A stretch of DNA of 64,000 bases from assembly GCA_035440445.1 (NCBI GenBank), contig DAORMJ010000002.1:1-64000 (forward strand), read 5' to 3'. A model generated the notes under the pieces. The model was not told where the DNA came from. It saw only the letters and a list, made by a program, of their open reading frames with translations, and made no database searches. This document shows positions 33,562-41,907 of this stretch, piece after piece. Numbering within the stretch: position 1 is the first letter of the stretch; the number at the start of each line of letters is the position of its first letter. The stretch is from Ga0077548 sp035440445 (GTDB lineage: Bacteria > Pseudomonadota > Alphaproteobacteria > Rhizobiales > Xanthobacteraceae). Made by a program: the position numbers and the translations under genes.

Positions 33562-34647
33562 ATGAAGCGCCGGAAGTTTTTGCAAGTCGCAGGAGGTACG
33601 GTAGCAGCGAGTGCTTTGGCTGCTCCCGCAATTGCTCAATCCGCTCCCGAAATTAAGTGGCGCCTGACGTCGAGCTTTCCGAAAGCGCTCGACACGATTT
33701 ATGGCGCGGCCGAAGTGATGGCCAAGGCCGTCCACGAGGCGACCGACGGAAAATTCCAGATTCAGGTCTTTGCCGCAGGCGAAATCGTTCCGGGCCTTCA
33801 GGCGCTTGATGCCGTTTCCAACGGCACCGTCGAGATGTGCCACACGGCAAATTACTATTACGTCGGCAAGGATCCGACCTTCGCCTTCGCGACCGCCGTC
33901 CCGTTCGGTCTGAACCAGCGCATGATGGATGCGTGGTGTCTCTATGGCGGCGGCAACGATCTCCTCAACGGCTTCTTCGCGAAGCACAAGGTGATTGGCT
34001 TCATGTGCGGCAACACCGGCTGTCAGATGGGTGGCTGGTTCCGCAAGGAAATCAAAACCGTCGAAGATCTCAAAGGCCTGAAGATGCGCATCGGCGGATT
34101 CGCCGGTCAGGTGCTCGCCAAGCTCGGCGTCGTGCCGCAGCAGATCGCCGGCGGCGAAATCTATCAGGCGCTGGAGCGCGGTACGATCGACGCGGCCGAG
34201 TGGGTCGGCCCTTACGACGACGAGAAACTCGGCTTCGCAAAGGTCGCGCCGTACTACTATTACCCCGGCTGGTGGGAAGGCGGACCGATGCTGCACGCGA
34301 TGGTCAACCTCGAGAAGTACAACGCGCTGCCGAAGCACTACAAAGCGGTGCTTGAAAACGCGGCCCAGGTCGGCAACACGCACATGATGGCGAAATACGA
34401 TGCCGGCAACCCCGGCGCGTTGCGCCGCCTGATTGCGGGTGGCGCCAAGCTGCAGCCGTTCTCGACGGCGATCATGGAAACCTGCTTCAAGGCGGCGAAC
34501 GAGGTTTATACCGAAACCTCAGCCAAGAACGCCGACTTCAAGAAGATCCACGATTCCTACATGGCCTTCCGCAACGAACAGTACCTGTGGTGGCAGGTCG
34601 CCGAATATTCGTTCGACGGCTTCCAGATCCGCGCACGCCGCACCTGA
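33562..34647 (+). CDS. TRAP transporter solute-binding protein (DctP, TakP-like), copy 2
   Basis: The ATG at 33562 is chosen because AAGGGGGA lies upstream and the twin-arginine signal MKRRKFLQVAGGTVAASALA starts there. The 361-residue protein is close to copy 1 (by eye about two-thirds to three-quarters identical) and keeps the TakP-like YGGGNDL segment, CQMGGWFRKEIKT and AEWVGPYDDEKLGF, so a 2-oxoacid ligand such as pyruvate is the best guess. It ends at a strong bidirectional terminator and faces the convergent dctM/dctQ genes, which probably provide the membrane part for both copies. Confidence 0.93.
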   Translation: MKRRKFLQVAGGTVAASALAAPAIAQSAPEIKWRLTSSFPKALDTIYGAAEVMAKAVHEATDGKFQIQVFAAGEIVPGLQALDAVSNGTVEMCHTANYYYVGKDPTFAFATAVPFGLNQRMMDAWCLYGGGNDLLNGFFAKHKVIGFMCGNTGCQMGGWFRKEIKTVEDLKGLKMRIGGFAGQVLAKLGVVPQQIAGGEIYQALERGTIDAAEWVGPYDDEKLGFAKVAPYYYYPGWWEGGPMLHAMVNLEKYNALPKHYKAVLENAAQVGNTHMMAKYDAGNPGALRRLIAGGAKLQPFSTAIMETCFKAANEVYTETSAKNADFKKIHDSYMAFRNEQYLWWQVAEYSFDGFQIRARRT

Positions 34648-34664
34648 TCGCGGCGTCTGCCAAA

Positions 34665-34700
34665 GAAAAACCCCGGAGCGAGAGCTCCGGGGTTTTTTTT
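34665..34700. terminator. Bidirectional terminator between the TRAP binding protein and dctM
   Basis: Perfect 9-bp stem CCCCGGAGC (34671-34679) / GCTCCGGGG (34684-34692), loop GAGA, with AAAAA before and eight T after. It can stop transcription from both convergent genes. Confidence 0.9.
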
Positions 34701-34710
34701 GTTGTCCAGA

Positions 34711-36774
34711 TCAGAATTTCGGTGGCCCGAGCGGCTCGTCCGGCATCTGAATCTCGATCTTCACCTTGCTTGGATCGATGCCCGTGCCGGTACCTTTGTA
34801 GTGCATCACCATTTGCGGGAACATGATCACGAGCACGACCATGATGCACTGGATGACGACGAACGGGACCGCGCCCCAGTAGATCTGGCCGGTCGTGACA
34901 CCGGCGGTCACTTGCCCGCTGACCTTGTCGACATAGGATTCCCGCGGTGCGACCGACCGCAGATAGAACAGCGCGAAGCCGAACGGCGGATGCATGAACG
35001 AGGTCTGCATGTTCACTGCGAGAATGACGCCGAACCAGATCAGGTCGATGCCGATGCGCTCCGCGGCAGGGCCGAGGAGCGGCACGATGATGAAGGCCAG
35101 TTCGAAGAAATCGAGGAAGAACGCGAGTACGAAGACCAGCGCGTTGATGAACAGCAGGAAGCCAATCTGCCCGCCCGGCAAGGACACCAGCAGTTCTTCC
35201 ACCCACTTGTGGCCATCGACGCCATAGAAGGTGAGCGAGAACACGCGCGCGCCGAGCAGGATGAAGAGCACGAAAGCCGAGAGCTTTGCCGTGGACTCGG
35301 TAGCCTGCCGCACGAGAGAAAAGTTCAGGCGGCCCTTCATGATCGCGAGAATGACAGCGCCTGCAGCTCCCATCGCGCCGCCTTCGGTCGGCGTAGCAAG
35401 GCCGATGAAGATCGTGCCGAGCACGAGGAAGATGAGCGCCAGCGGCGGCACCATCACCGCCGTCACCTGACGGGACATTTCCGAAAGCAGCGGCTCGCGC
35501 AGGATCGGAATGGCTCCGAGAAGAAGCGCGACAACGAAGAAAGCCACAGCGCCAATGCCGATCGAGACGATCACGCGAAATAGCGGTTCGAAGGTTGCGA
35601 GCGACCCCGTGAGCACCGGCAGAGGATGGTACATATAGCCATAGACCGTCGCCGCCATGGCAGCGAGTGCGCCGACGACGCCGGCGAGACCGCGATAGCG
35701 GTCGCCGACCGAGATCAGGAAGGCGAAAATGATCGCAACGAACATCGCGAGCACCACGAAGTCGGCACCCCTGAATGTCGTTCGCGACATCGCGAAATAG
35801 CCGATCGCGCCGCTGATCACGACCAGCAGCGCAAGGTTCGCATGCGGGCGCGATGCAAATTGTCTCGAACGCACACCGACGTAGAGGGCATAGAGCGCGG
35901 CGACCGCCGCAATCGCTTCGATCCCATACTCTTTCACGGCATGCGGCAGTCCAAGATCGCTGCCGGTGCCAACCAGTCCGCCGACGAGCGCGAAAACGAT
36001 GAAGAGCACGACCGCGACGAGCAGAAACGTCACGAAGGGCACTGCCGCGATCACGCCGATCGCATTCGTAACCGTGCGGAGCGGACGGTTCTGCCCGTCT
36101 TCCTTCAGCGTCTGCGCTTCCGGCGGAAGGCCGGGCGCGCGGTTCGGGAAAATCATCGAAACCAGAAAGACATATCCCGCGTAAAGCCCGGAGAGGATCA
36201 GGCCCGGGACGAAAGCGCCTTCATACATGTCGCCGACCGAGCGGCCGAGCTGGTCGGCCATGACGATCAGCACCAGCGACGGCGGAATGATCTGCGCAAG
36301 CGTGCCCGACGCTGCGATCACGCCGGAGGCAAGACGGCGGTCGTAGCCATAGCGCAGCATGATCGGCAGCGAGATCAGTCCCATCGAGATGACGGATGCC
36401 GCGACGACGCCGGTGGTCGCTGCCAGCAGCGCGCCGACGAAGATCACCGCGTAAGCAAGGCCGCCGCGAATGGGACCGAACACTTGCCCGATCGTGTCGA
36501 GCAGGTCTTCGGCCATGCCGCTTCGTTCGAGGATCAGTCCCATGAAGGTGAAGAACGGGATCGCAAGCAGCGTGTCGTTGTTCATCGTGCCATAGACGCG
36601 CTCCGGCATGGCCTGCAGGAAGTTTGGCGCAAACAGGCCAAGTTCGATGCCGACGATGCCGTAGATGAGACCGACTGCTGCGAGCGTGAATGCCGCCGGG
36701 TAACCGATCAGCAGGAAAACCACGAGGCTCGCGAACATGATCGGAGCCATATTGTGAATGATGAAAGCGGTCAT
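34711..36774 (-). CDS. dctM: TRAP transporter large permease (DctM), long form
   Basis: The 687-residue protein is much longer than the usual ~430 residues. The N-terminal half has canonical DctM blocks (residues 1-220; e.g. FTFMGLILERSGMAEDLL, AQIIPPSLVLIVMADQLG). A ~220-residue region with about six further hydrophobic helices (about 230-440) follows, and then the second half resumes (GLATPTEGGAMGAAGA, FFLDFFELAFIIVPLLGP, MQTSFMHPPFGFALFYLRSVAP). This architecture fits the TRAP mannitol/chloroaromatic-type large subunit. It moves the ligand captured by DctP, driven by Na+. It is encoded 27 bp after the small subunit. Confidence 0.92.
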   Translation of the reverse strand: MTAFIIHNMAPIMFASLVVFLLIGYPAAFTLAAVGLIYGIVGIELGLFAPNFLQAMPERVYGTMNNDTLLAIPFFTFMGLILERSGMAEDLLDTIGQVFGPIRGGLAYAVIFVGALLAATTGVVAASVISMGLISLPIMLRYGYDRRLASGVIAASGTLAQIIPPSLVLIVMADQLGRSVGDMYEGAFVPGLILSGLYAGYVFLVSMIFPNRAPGLPPEAQTLKEDGQNRPLRTVTNAIGVIAAVPFVTFLLVAVVLFIVFALVGGLVGTGSDLGLPHAVKEYGIEAIAAVAALYALYVGVRSRQFASRPHANLALLVVISGAIGYFAMSRTTFRGADFVVLAMFVAIIFAFLISVGDRYRGLAGVVGALAAMAATVYGYMYHPLPVLTGSLATFEPLFRVIVSIGIGAVAFFVVALLLGAIPILREPLLSEMSRQVTAVMVPPLALIFLVLGTIFIGLATPTEGGAMGAAGAVILAIMKGRLNFSLVRQATESTAKLSAFVLFILLGARVFSLTFYGVDGHKWVEELLVSLPGGQIGFLLFINALVFVLAFFLDFFELAFIIVPLLGPAAERIGIDLIWFGVILAVNMQTSFMHPPFGFALFYLRSVAPRESYVDKVSGQVTAGVTTGQIYWGAVPFVVIQCIMVVLVIMFPQMVMHYKGTGTGIDPSKVKIEIQMPDEPLGPPKF

Positions 36775-36801
36775 CGCTTGTTGCCCCAGACCTTCGCTGC
36801 T

Positions 36802-37389
36802 TCAGGACTTTTGTTCTGCTGCCTTGAGCAGCCGTTCGGCTTCGGCTTCCGCGGCGTGCACCTGCGGTCCGTCATAGGGGTCGGGGATGAAGCCGCGCAT
36901 GATCGCGGCACGCTTGATGATTTCGGAGAACGCCTGAATCAGAAGAAGGGTGAAGGCGACCGGAATCAACAGTTTCGCGGGCCATTGCGGCAGGCCGCCC
37001 GCGCTGAACGAGCGCTCGCCGAGGCGATAGGAGGCGAGGAAGAAGGGGATCGAAGTCCATATCATCACGATGCAGAACGGGATCAGCGCGAAGATGTGCC
37101 CGATCATGTCGATCCAGAGCCGCACGCGCTTCGAGAACGTGCTGTTCACGATGTCGATGCGGATGTGTTCGTTCGCAATCAGCGTCCATGCCGCACAGAA
37201 AAGAAAGACTGTTGCGAAGAGATACCACTGCAGTTCGAGCCAGGCATTGGACGAGATATTGAGAAGTTTGCGGACGATTGCGTTGATGGTCGAAACCGCG
37301 ACGGCGAGTACCAGCAGCCAGGCGACGGCTTTGCCGAGCTTGGTATTGACGGCATCGATCGCTCGGCTGATTGCGAGTAAGGTGCGCAA
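36802..37389 (-). CDS. dctQ: TRAP transporter small permease (DctQ)
   Basis: The 195-residue protein has four membrane helices and the DctQ-type ELQWYLFATVFLFCAAWTLIANEHIRIDI segment between helices 2 and 3. It stabilises DctM. First gene of the dctQM operon; the 183-bp upstream region (37390-37572) separates it from a DMT exporter gene and holds no recognisable motif beyond AT-rich stretches. Confidence 0.92.
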   Translation of the reverse strand: MRTLLAISRAIDAVNTKLGKAVAWLLVLAVAVSTINAIVRKLLNISSNAWLELQWYLFATVFLFCAAWTLIANEHIRIDIVNSTFSKRVRLWIDMIGHIFALIPFCIVMIWTSIPFFLASYRLGERSFSAGGLPQWPAKLLIPVAFTLLLIQAFSEIIKRAAIMRGFIPDPYDGPQVHAAEAEAERLLKAAEQKS

Positions 37390-37572
37390 ATTGATCCCCC
37401 CGGATTCCTGGCCGGCCAGGGCCCTTCCAAAAACCCTTTCCGATCGTTCCTTTCGGGCACCATAGTCAATTGGACTGACTGATCAAGGTTCGGACCGACA
37501 AGACTTCGGCGATGCCATGAATGCATCAAACCTTTGAATATAAAGTGTAATTTGGAAGAATATACTTGCGCT

Positions 37573-38466
37573 TTACGCGCCGTCCCCGGCTTTTCCTCGC
37601 GAGCGCGTGGCTTCCCGGTGCAGCATGTAAAGCCCCGACAGGATCATGATGGCCATGCCCGCGAGCGACCAGTGGTCGGGAACCTCGCTGAACAGCAGGA
37701 AGCCATACATGACCGCGAAGAGGACGATCGCGTAGCGGAAGGGTGCAACCGCAGAGAGTTCCGTGCCCCGATAGGCCAGCACGATGAAAAACTGGGCCAG
37801 CACGAGACAAACGCCTGATATGGCGGTGGCCAGAATGGTCAGTATCCCCGGCATCTGCCAGGTCTGAAACATCGAGCCGGCCGCGCCGACGATAACGCCG
37901 GCAACGATCGAGCCGAGTGTCACGACGAACGCAGGAATCCGCGCGCCGATCGAGCGGGCGAGCATGTCGCGCAGCAGGATCGCGAAGGTGGCGGCAAATG
38001 CGAACAGCGAGGCGGGCTCGAACACAGCGGTTCCCGGCTTCACCACGAACAGCACGCCGATAAATCCAGCGGCGACGGCGGTCCATCGCCTCCAGCCGAC
38101 GCGCTCGCCAAGCATCAATGCGCCGATGATGGTCATGATGAAAGGCACAAGTTGAACGATGGTAATGACGTTTCCGAGCGGAATGAGCGCGAAGGCCGAG
38201 ATCAGCAATGCGCCACTGGCCGCTTCCGCGAAACCGCGCAGGCTGACCTGCCAGTCGAGGGCTTTGGGCGCGTCGCGCAGTTCGCCGCGCCACCACAGAA
38301 CGGTGGTGAGAAAAACAAGCGCGAAGATACCCCGCAGCAGCATCACCTCCGAGACCGGCACCTCTCTCACGGCGAACTTGGTGCCTGCGTCGTTGGCGGA
38401 AAACAGCGCCATCGCGAGCACCATGAAGAGCATGCCGCGGCGATTGATTGTGCGCTTGTCCATCAT
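37573..38466 (-). CDS. DMT-superfamily (EamA) transporter, second of a tandem pair
   Basis: The start at 38466 overlaps the stop of the upstream paralogue (ATGA), giving 297 residues (one fewer codon if translation starts at 38463). Ten membrane helices in two EamA repeats are predicted; conserved segments are FSANDAGTKFAVREVPVSEVMLLRGIFALVF and GNVITIVQLVPFIMTIIGALMLGERVGWRRW. These proteins export small metabolites such as amino acids or purines. The substrate is unknown. The frame stays open upstream well into the neighbouring gene, but that is out-of-frame noise. Confidence 0.88.
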   Translation of the reverse strand: MMDKRTINRRGMLFMVLAMALFSANDAGTKFAVREVPVSEVMLLRGIFALVFLTTVLWWRGELRDAPKALDWQVSLRGFAEAASGALLISAFALIPLGNVITIVQLVPFIMTIIGALMLGERVGWRRWTAVAAGFIGVLFVVKPGTAVFEPASLFAFAATFAILLRDMLARSIGARIPAFVVTLGSIVAGVIVGAAGSMFQTWQMPGILTILATAISGVCLVLAQFFIVLAYRGTELSAVAPFRYAIVLFAVMYGFLLFSEVPDHWSLAGMAIMILSGLYMLHREATRSRGKAGDGA

Positions 38467-39407
38467 TCGCTGCTTGGCGTGATTGCGGCCGCGAGTTGGT
38501 TCTTGGCCCGCGCACGCTCGCGATGAAGCAGATAGAGCCCGGCAGCCACGATCATTGTCATCCCAGTCAGAGAAAGCCAGTCCGGAATCTCGCCAAAAAC
38601 CACGATGCCGCCGATGACCGCGAAGAACAAATAGAAATAACGAAACGGCGAAATCACGGCCATGTTTCCGCGTTGAAACGCGAGAAATATGAATGTGCTC
38701 GCCAGCACCATGAAACATCCAGCGGCGACGCATGCCGTGAAGGAATGAAGATCGGGCCAGCGCCACGGCTCCCAGGCCCGCAACCCGAAGGGGCGCATGA
38801 GCGGTGTTAGGATCAGCGAAAGCGCAATGCCGACAATCCCCATCCCGAGCGGGACCACGAAGGTCGGGACTTCGCCGCCGATCCTGCGTGATTGGATGTC
38901 GCGCGCGACACCGAACGCCGCGGTGAGAATGACGATGAATGCAAGCGGTTGAAACGACTCGCCGCCGGGCTTGACGATGAGCAGCACGCCTGCGAACGCG
39001 AAGAATGCGGCAAGCCAGCGTCGCCAGCCGACGGATTCCTTGTACAGGTAGATGCCGGCAATCATGCCGAGGAACGGCCCCACCTGCATCACCGCCGTCA
39101 CCGTCGCGAGCGGAAGGAATGCGTAACAGGTGATGACGATCGGGCCGACCGACGCTTCCAGCAGGCTCCGCCAGAACAGCTTCCAGTTCGCCAGCGTTTT
39201 GAGCTGTCGCGCGCCGTGCACGATGAGAACCAGCACCAGCGAAAGCACGACCGCCGTCCCCGCACGGATCGCGATGATTTCGGGCACCGGCAAAGATTGA
39301 ACGGCAATTTTCGTGCTGGTGTCGTTCGCAGCGAGGCACGCGCAGGCGATCATCATGAAAAAGATGCTGCGCAGCGGAGCCGCGCCTGCGGCCTTGTTTG
39401 CGTTCAC
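38463..39407 (-). CDS. DMT-superfamily (EamA) transporter, first of a tandem pair
   Basis: The 314-residue protein has ten predicted membrane helices with two EamA domains (about 15-150 and 165-300), e.g. CLAANDTSTKIAVQSLPVPEI and GWRRWLAAFFAFAGVLLIVKPGG. It is clearly paralogous to the next gene, so the pair arose by tandem duplication; EamA proteins can act as hetero- or homodimers. It lies 24 bp after moaA on the same strand, probably in one transcription unit. Confidence 0.88.
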   Translation of the reverse strand: MNANKAAGAAPLRSIFFMMIACACLAANDTSTKIAVQSLPVPEIIAIRAGTAVVLSLVLVLIVHGARQLKTLANWKLFWRSLLEASVGPIVITCYAFLPLATVTAVMQVGPFLGMIAGIYLYKESVGWRRWLAAFFAFAGVLLIVKPGGESFQPLAFIVILTAAFGVARDIQSRRIGGEVPTFVVPLGMGIVGIALSLILTPLMRPFGLRAWEPWRWPDLHSFTACVAAGCFMVLASTFIFLAFQRGNMAVISPFRYFYLFFAVIGGIVVFGEIPDWLSLTGMTMIVAAGLYLLHRERARAKNQLAAAITPSSE

Positions 39408-39431
39408 TTGATGCGGATTTCTGCGAAGCTG

Positions 39432-40469
39432 CTAGCCGCCGGTCAGGCTCATGTGGCGGCCCACCGCGGGCTGCTTGGTCCGGCGATCGATGACAAAGTC
39501 GTGGCCCTTGGGCTTGCGCGCGATCGCATTGTCCATCGCGGCATAGAGAAGCTCGTTCGACGGCGACGCGCGCATCGGGCCGCGCAAGTCGGCGGCGTCT
39601 TCCTGGCCGAGGCACATGTAAAGCGTGCCGGTGCAGGTGAGGCGGACGCGGTTGCATCCTTCGCAAAAATTATGCGTCAGCGGCGTGATGAAGCCGAGCT
39701 TGCCGCCGGTTTCCTTGATGCGCACGTAACGCGACGGTCCGCCGGTCTGGTAATCGGTTTCCTCGAACGTGAACTTTTCGGCGAGGCGCGCCCGCACCAG
39801 CGAGAGCGGCAGATACTGATCGACGCGCTCGGCCCCCACGTCGCCGAGCGGCATGACCTCGATCAGCGAGATGCTCATGCCACGGCCATGCGCCCACTCG
39901 ATCAGCGAGGGGATTTCTTCCTCGTTCTCGTCCTTCAGCGCGACCGCATTGATCTTGACGTGAATGCCGGCTTCCTGCGCGGCATCGATCCCCGCGAGCA
40001 CCTTGTTGAGATCGCCCCAGCGCGTCAGCGCCTTGAATTTTTCCGGATTGAGCGTGTCGAGCGACACGTTGATGCGCTTCACGCCGTAGCTGGAAAGCTC
40101 CTTGGCGAAGCGGCCGAGCTGGGAGCCGTTGGTGGTGACGGTGAGTTCCCGCAATGCGCCGCTATCGAGGTGACGCGAGAGCGAGCGGAACAGGCTCATG
40201 ATGTCCCTGCGCACCAAGGGCTCGCCGCCGGTAATGCGCAGCTTCTCAACGCCGCGTGAAACGAAGGCCGAGCAGATGCGGTCGAGTTCCTCGAGCGTCA
40301 GCAAATCCGGCTTCGGCAGGAACGTCATATGCTCCGACATGCAATAGACGCAGCGGAAGTCGCAGCGATCCGTGACCGACACGCGCAAATAGCTGATCTG
40401 CCGGCCAAACGGGTCGACGAGGGCAGGCGTGGCAGTGGAACTTCCGGGAATCGGACAAATTTCGTTCAT
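39432..40469 (-). CDS. moaA: GTP 3',8-cyclase MoaA
   Basis: The 345-residue radical SAM enzyme makes 3',8-cyclo-GTP, the first step of molybdenum cofactor synthesis. The N-terminal 4Fe-4S cluster ligands are C36, C40 and C43 (TDRCDFRCVYC); the GGEPLVRRD motif follows. The C-terminal cluster motif NFCEGCNRVRLTCTG is intact, and the protein ends with the conserved Gly-Gly. No other mo genes are in the window. It is divergent from the DUF971 gene, a neighbour seen elsewhere because DUF971 proteins occur with Mo-cofactor or Fe-S genes. Confidence 0.96.
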   Translation of the reverse strand: MNEICPIPGSSTATPALVDPFGRQISYLRVSVTDRCDFRCVYCMSEHMTFLPKPDLLTLEELDRICSAFVSRGVEKLRITGGEPLVRRDIMSLFRSLSRHLDSGALRELTVTTNGSQLGRFAKELSSYGVKRINVSLDTLNPEKFKALTRWGDLNKVLAGIDAAQEAGIHVKINAVALKDENEEEIPSLIEWAHGRGMSISLIEVMPLGDVGAERVDQYLPLSLVRARLAEKFTFEETDYQTGGPSRYVRIKETGGKLGFITPLTHNFCEGCNRVRLTCTGTLYMCLGQEDAADLRGPMRASPSNELLYAAMDNAIARKPKGHDFVIDRRTKQPAVGRHMSLTGG

Positions 40470-40620
40470 CGGCGGCTTTTTCTAGCGGGTTTCTTATAGT
40501 TTTGGGCTTTTCCCGCAGATTCAAGGTGACTGTGGCCAATAATGCCGGTCGCGTAAAGCCGCAGCGCCGCATGGCTTGTCCGCTGCCCGAAGATCGCTAG
40601 GTTGCTGCGGGGAGGCGCCA

Positions 40621-41013
40621 ATGGCCGAAGAAAATGCGCCCTGGCCGACCGAGGTCCGGGTATTGAGCAACCGCAGCGCGATCATGGTCGCATTCGACGA
40701 TGGTAGCGAGTTTACGCTCCCCGCCGAATATCTGCGCGTAGAAAGCCCGAGTGCGGAAGTGCAGGGGCATTCCCCGGACGAACGCCAGACCGTTCCCGGA
40801 AAACGCAATGTGATGATCCTCGAGATCCACCCGGTCGGGAACTACGCCGTGCGGCTGGTGTTCGACGACATGCATTCGACCGGGATCTACACCTGGTCTT
40901 ACCTGCATGAACTTGGCCGGGATCACGAAACGCGGTTTCAGCGCTATCTCGACGAACTCGCCGCAAAAGGCCTGTCACGCGACGCGGGTGCCGCGCACAA
41001 GCATTTCCACTAG
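40621..41013 (+). CDS. DUF971 (gamma-butyrobetaine hydroxylase-like N-terminal) protein
   Basis: The start at 40621 has GGGGAGG 5 nt upstream. The 130-residue protein consists almost wholly of the DUF971/GBBH-like N-terminal domain: WPTEVRVLSNRSAIMVAFDDGSEFTLPAEYLR, then HPVGNYAVRLVFDDMHSTGIYTWSYLHELGRD. The domain is thought to bind iron or Fe-S clusters but its role is unknown. The C-terminal tail ends HKHFH. It is followed by a terminator at 41031. Confidence 0.9.
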   Translation: MAEENAPWPTEVRVLSNRSAIMVAFDDGSEFTLPAEYLRVESPSAEVQGHSPDERQTVPGKRNVMILEIHPVGNYAVRLVFDDMHSTGIYTWSYLHELGRDHETRFQRYLDELAAKGLSRDAGAAHKHFH

Positions 41014-41028
41014 CGAAGCAAAAAGCAA

Positions 41029-41055
41029 AAAAGGGCCGGCGAACCGGCCCTTTCT
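41029..41055. terminator. Bidirectional terminator between the DUF971 and L,D-transpeptidase genes
   Basis: Perfect 9-bp stem AAGGGCCGG (41031-41039) / CCGGCCCTT (41044-41052) with loop CGAA, flanked by A-rich and T-rich tracts, between convergent genes. Confidence 0.85.
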
Positions 41056-41073
41056 TCAAAATGACGATCAGGC

Positions 41074-41670
41074 TCAGTTGATGACGTAAACCGTCGCGCC
41101 GACCGCGACGCGGCCATAGAGGTCGATGACGTCGTCGTTGTGCATGCGGAAGCAACCCGAAGAATCCGCCTGACCGATTGAATCCGGATCGTTCGAGCCG
41201 TGGATGCGGTAAAGCGTGGAGCCGAGATAGATCGCGCGCGCGCCGAGCGGATTGTCCGGCCCGCCCTTCATCTGCTTCGGCAAGCCTTTCTGTCGCGCAT
41301 GCATTTGCGCAGGCGGCGTCCAGGTCGGCCATTCCTTCTTGTTCGTGACTCGATGCGTGCCCGACCAGGTGAACCCGACGCGGCCGACCCCGATATTGTA
41401 TTCGATCGCGCGGCCCGGGCTCTCGACGAAATAGAGCTTCCGCTGCTTCGTGATGATCACGATGCTGCCGGGCGCGTATTTCGGGTCGATTGCCGTCGAT
41501 CCGCCGAACAGCGAAAAGAAGCCCGAGTTGCGCGGCGGCGCGGAATTCAGGTTCTTGCCGCGGCCGGAAATCCATTGTCCCGTCACCGGATCGCGCATGT
41601 CCTGGGCAATCGCCTCCGGGATCGCGATCAGCGTGGCAAGTAGCGCAAGCACTATCCATTTCAGTCGCAT
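41074..41670 (-). CDS. L,D-transpeptidase (YkuD family)
   Basis: The gene starts at 41670 (MRLKWIVLALLATLIAIP) with AAGGAAC upstream, giving 198 residues with a signal peptide of about 22. The YkuD catalytic motif is complete: the histidine in RIHGSNDPDS and the catalytic cysteine in SSGCFRMHNDDV. It forms 3-3 cross-links in peptidoglycan or tethers proteins to it in the periplasm. The segment SGTHRVTNKKEWPTWTPPAQM is typical of the ErfK/YbiS/YcfS group. Confidence 0.92.
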   Translation of the reverse strand: MRLKWIVLALLATLIAIPEAIAQDMRDPVTGQWISGRGKNLNSAPPRNSGFFSLFGGSTAIDPKYAPGSIVIITKQRKLYFVESPGRAIEYNIGVGRVGFTWSGTHRVTNKKEWPTWTPPAQMHARQKGLPKQMKGGPDNPLGARAIYLGSTLYRIHGSNDPDSIGQADSSGCFRMHNDDVIDLYGRVAVGATVYVIN

Positions 41671-41907
41671 CGGTGTTCCTTTTTTCCGCAGTTCCGGTCG
41701 CTGTCTGCAGCCGTCCATTGTCCATTCGCCACAGATTCTTGGGCCTCGCAAGCGCGCAAAACAGCCCAACGTAATATTACGCAGTGCAGCATAACGCGGA
41801 CGCCCCCCGGCGAAGAAGGATCACGGATTCTCGCTACAATCCAATTGCTTCGTGATGCGAACGAGGGGGATAGTGCCCGCCTTGCCCGGAAACACCGGAT
41901 CGTTTTC

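Noticed and set aside
35626..37380. Long open frame antisense to dctM/dctQ (584 codons)
   Set aside because: It is a mirror of high-GC codon bias: Arg/Asp/His/Glu-rich, no domain, and it lies fully over well-recognised TRAP genes on the other strand.
37390..37572. Small protein in the spacer upstream of dctQ
   Set aside because: No start with ribosome site and no family-like sequence; AT-richer spacer only.
38467..39666. Apparent N-terminal extension of the second DMT transporter (697-codon frame)
   Set aside because: The extra residues are out-of-frame translation of the first DMT gene; the real start is the ATGA overlap at 38466.
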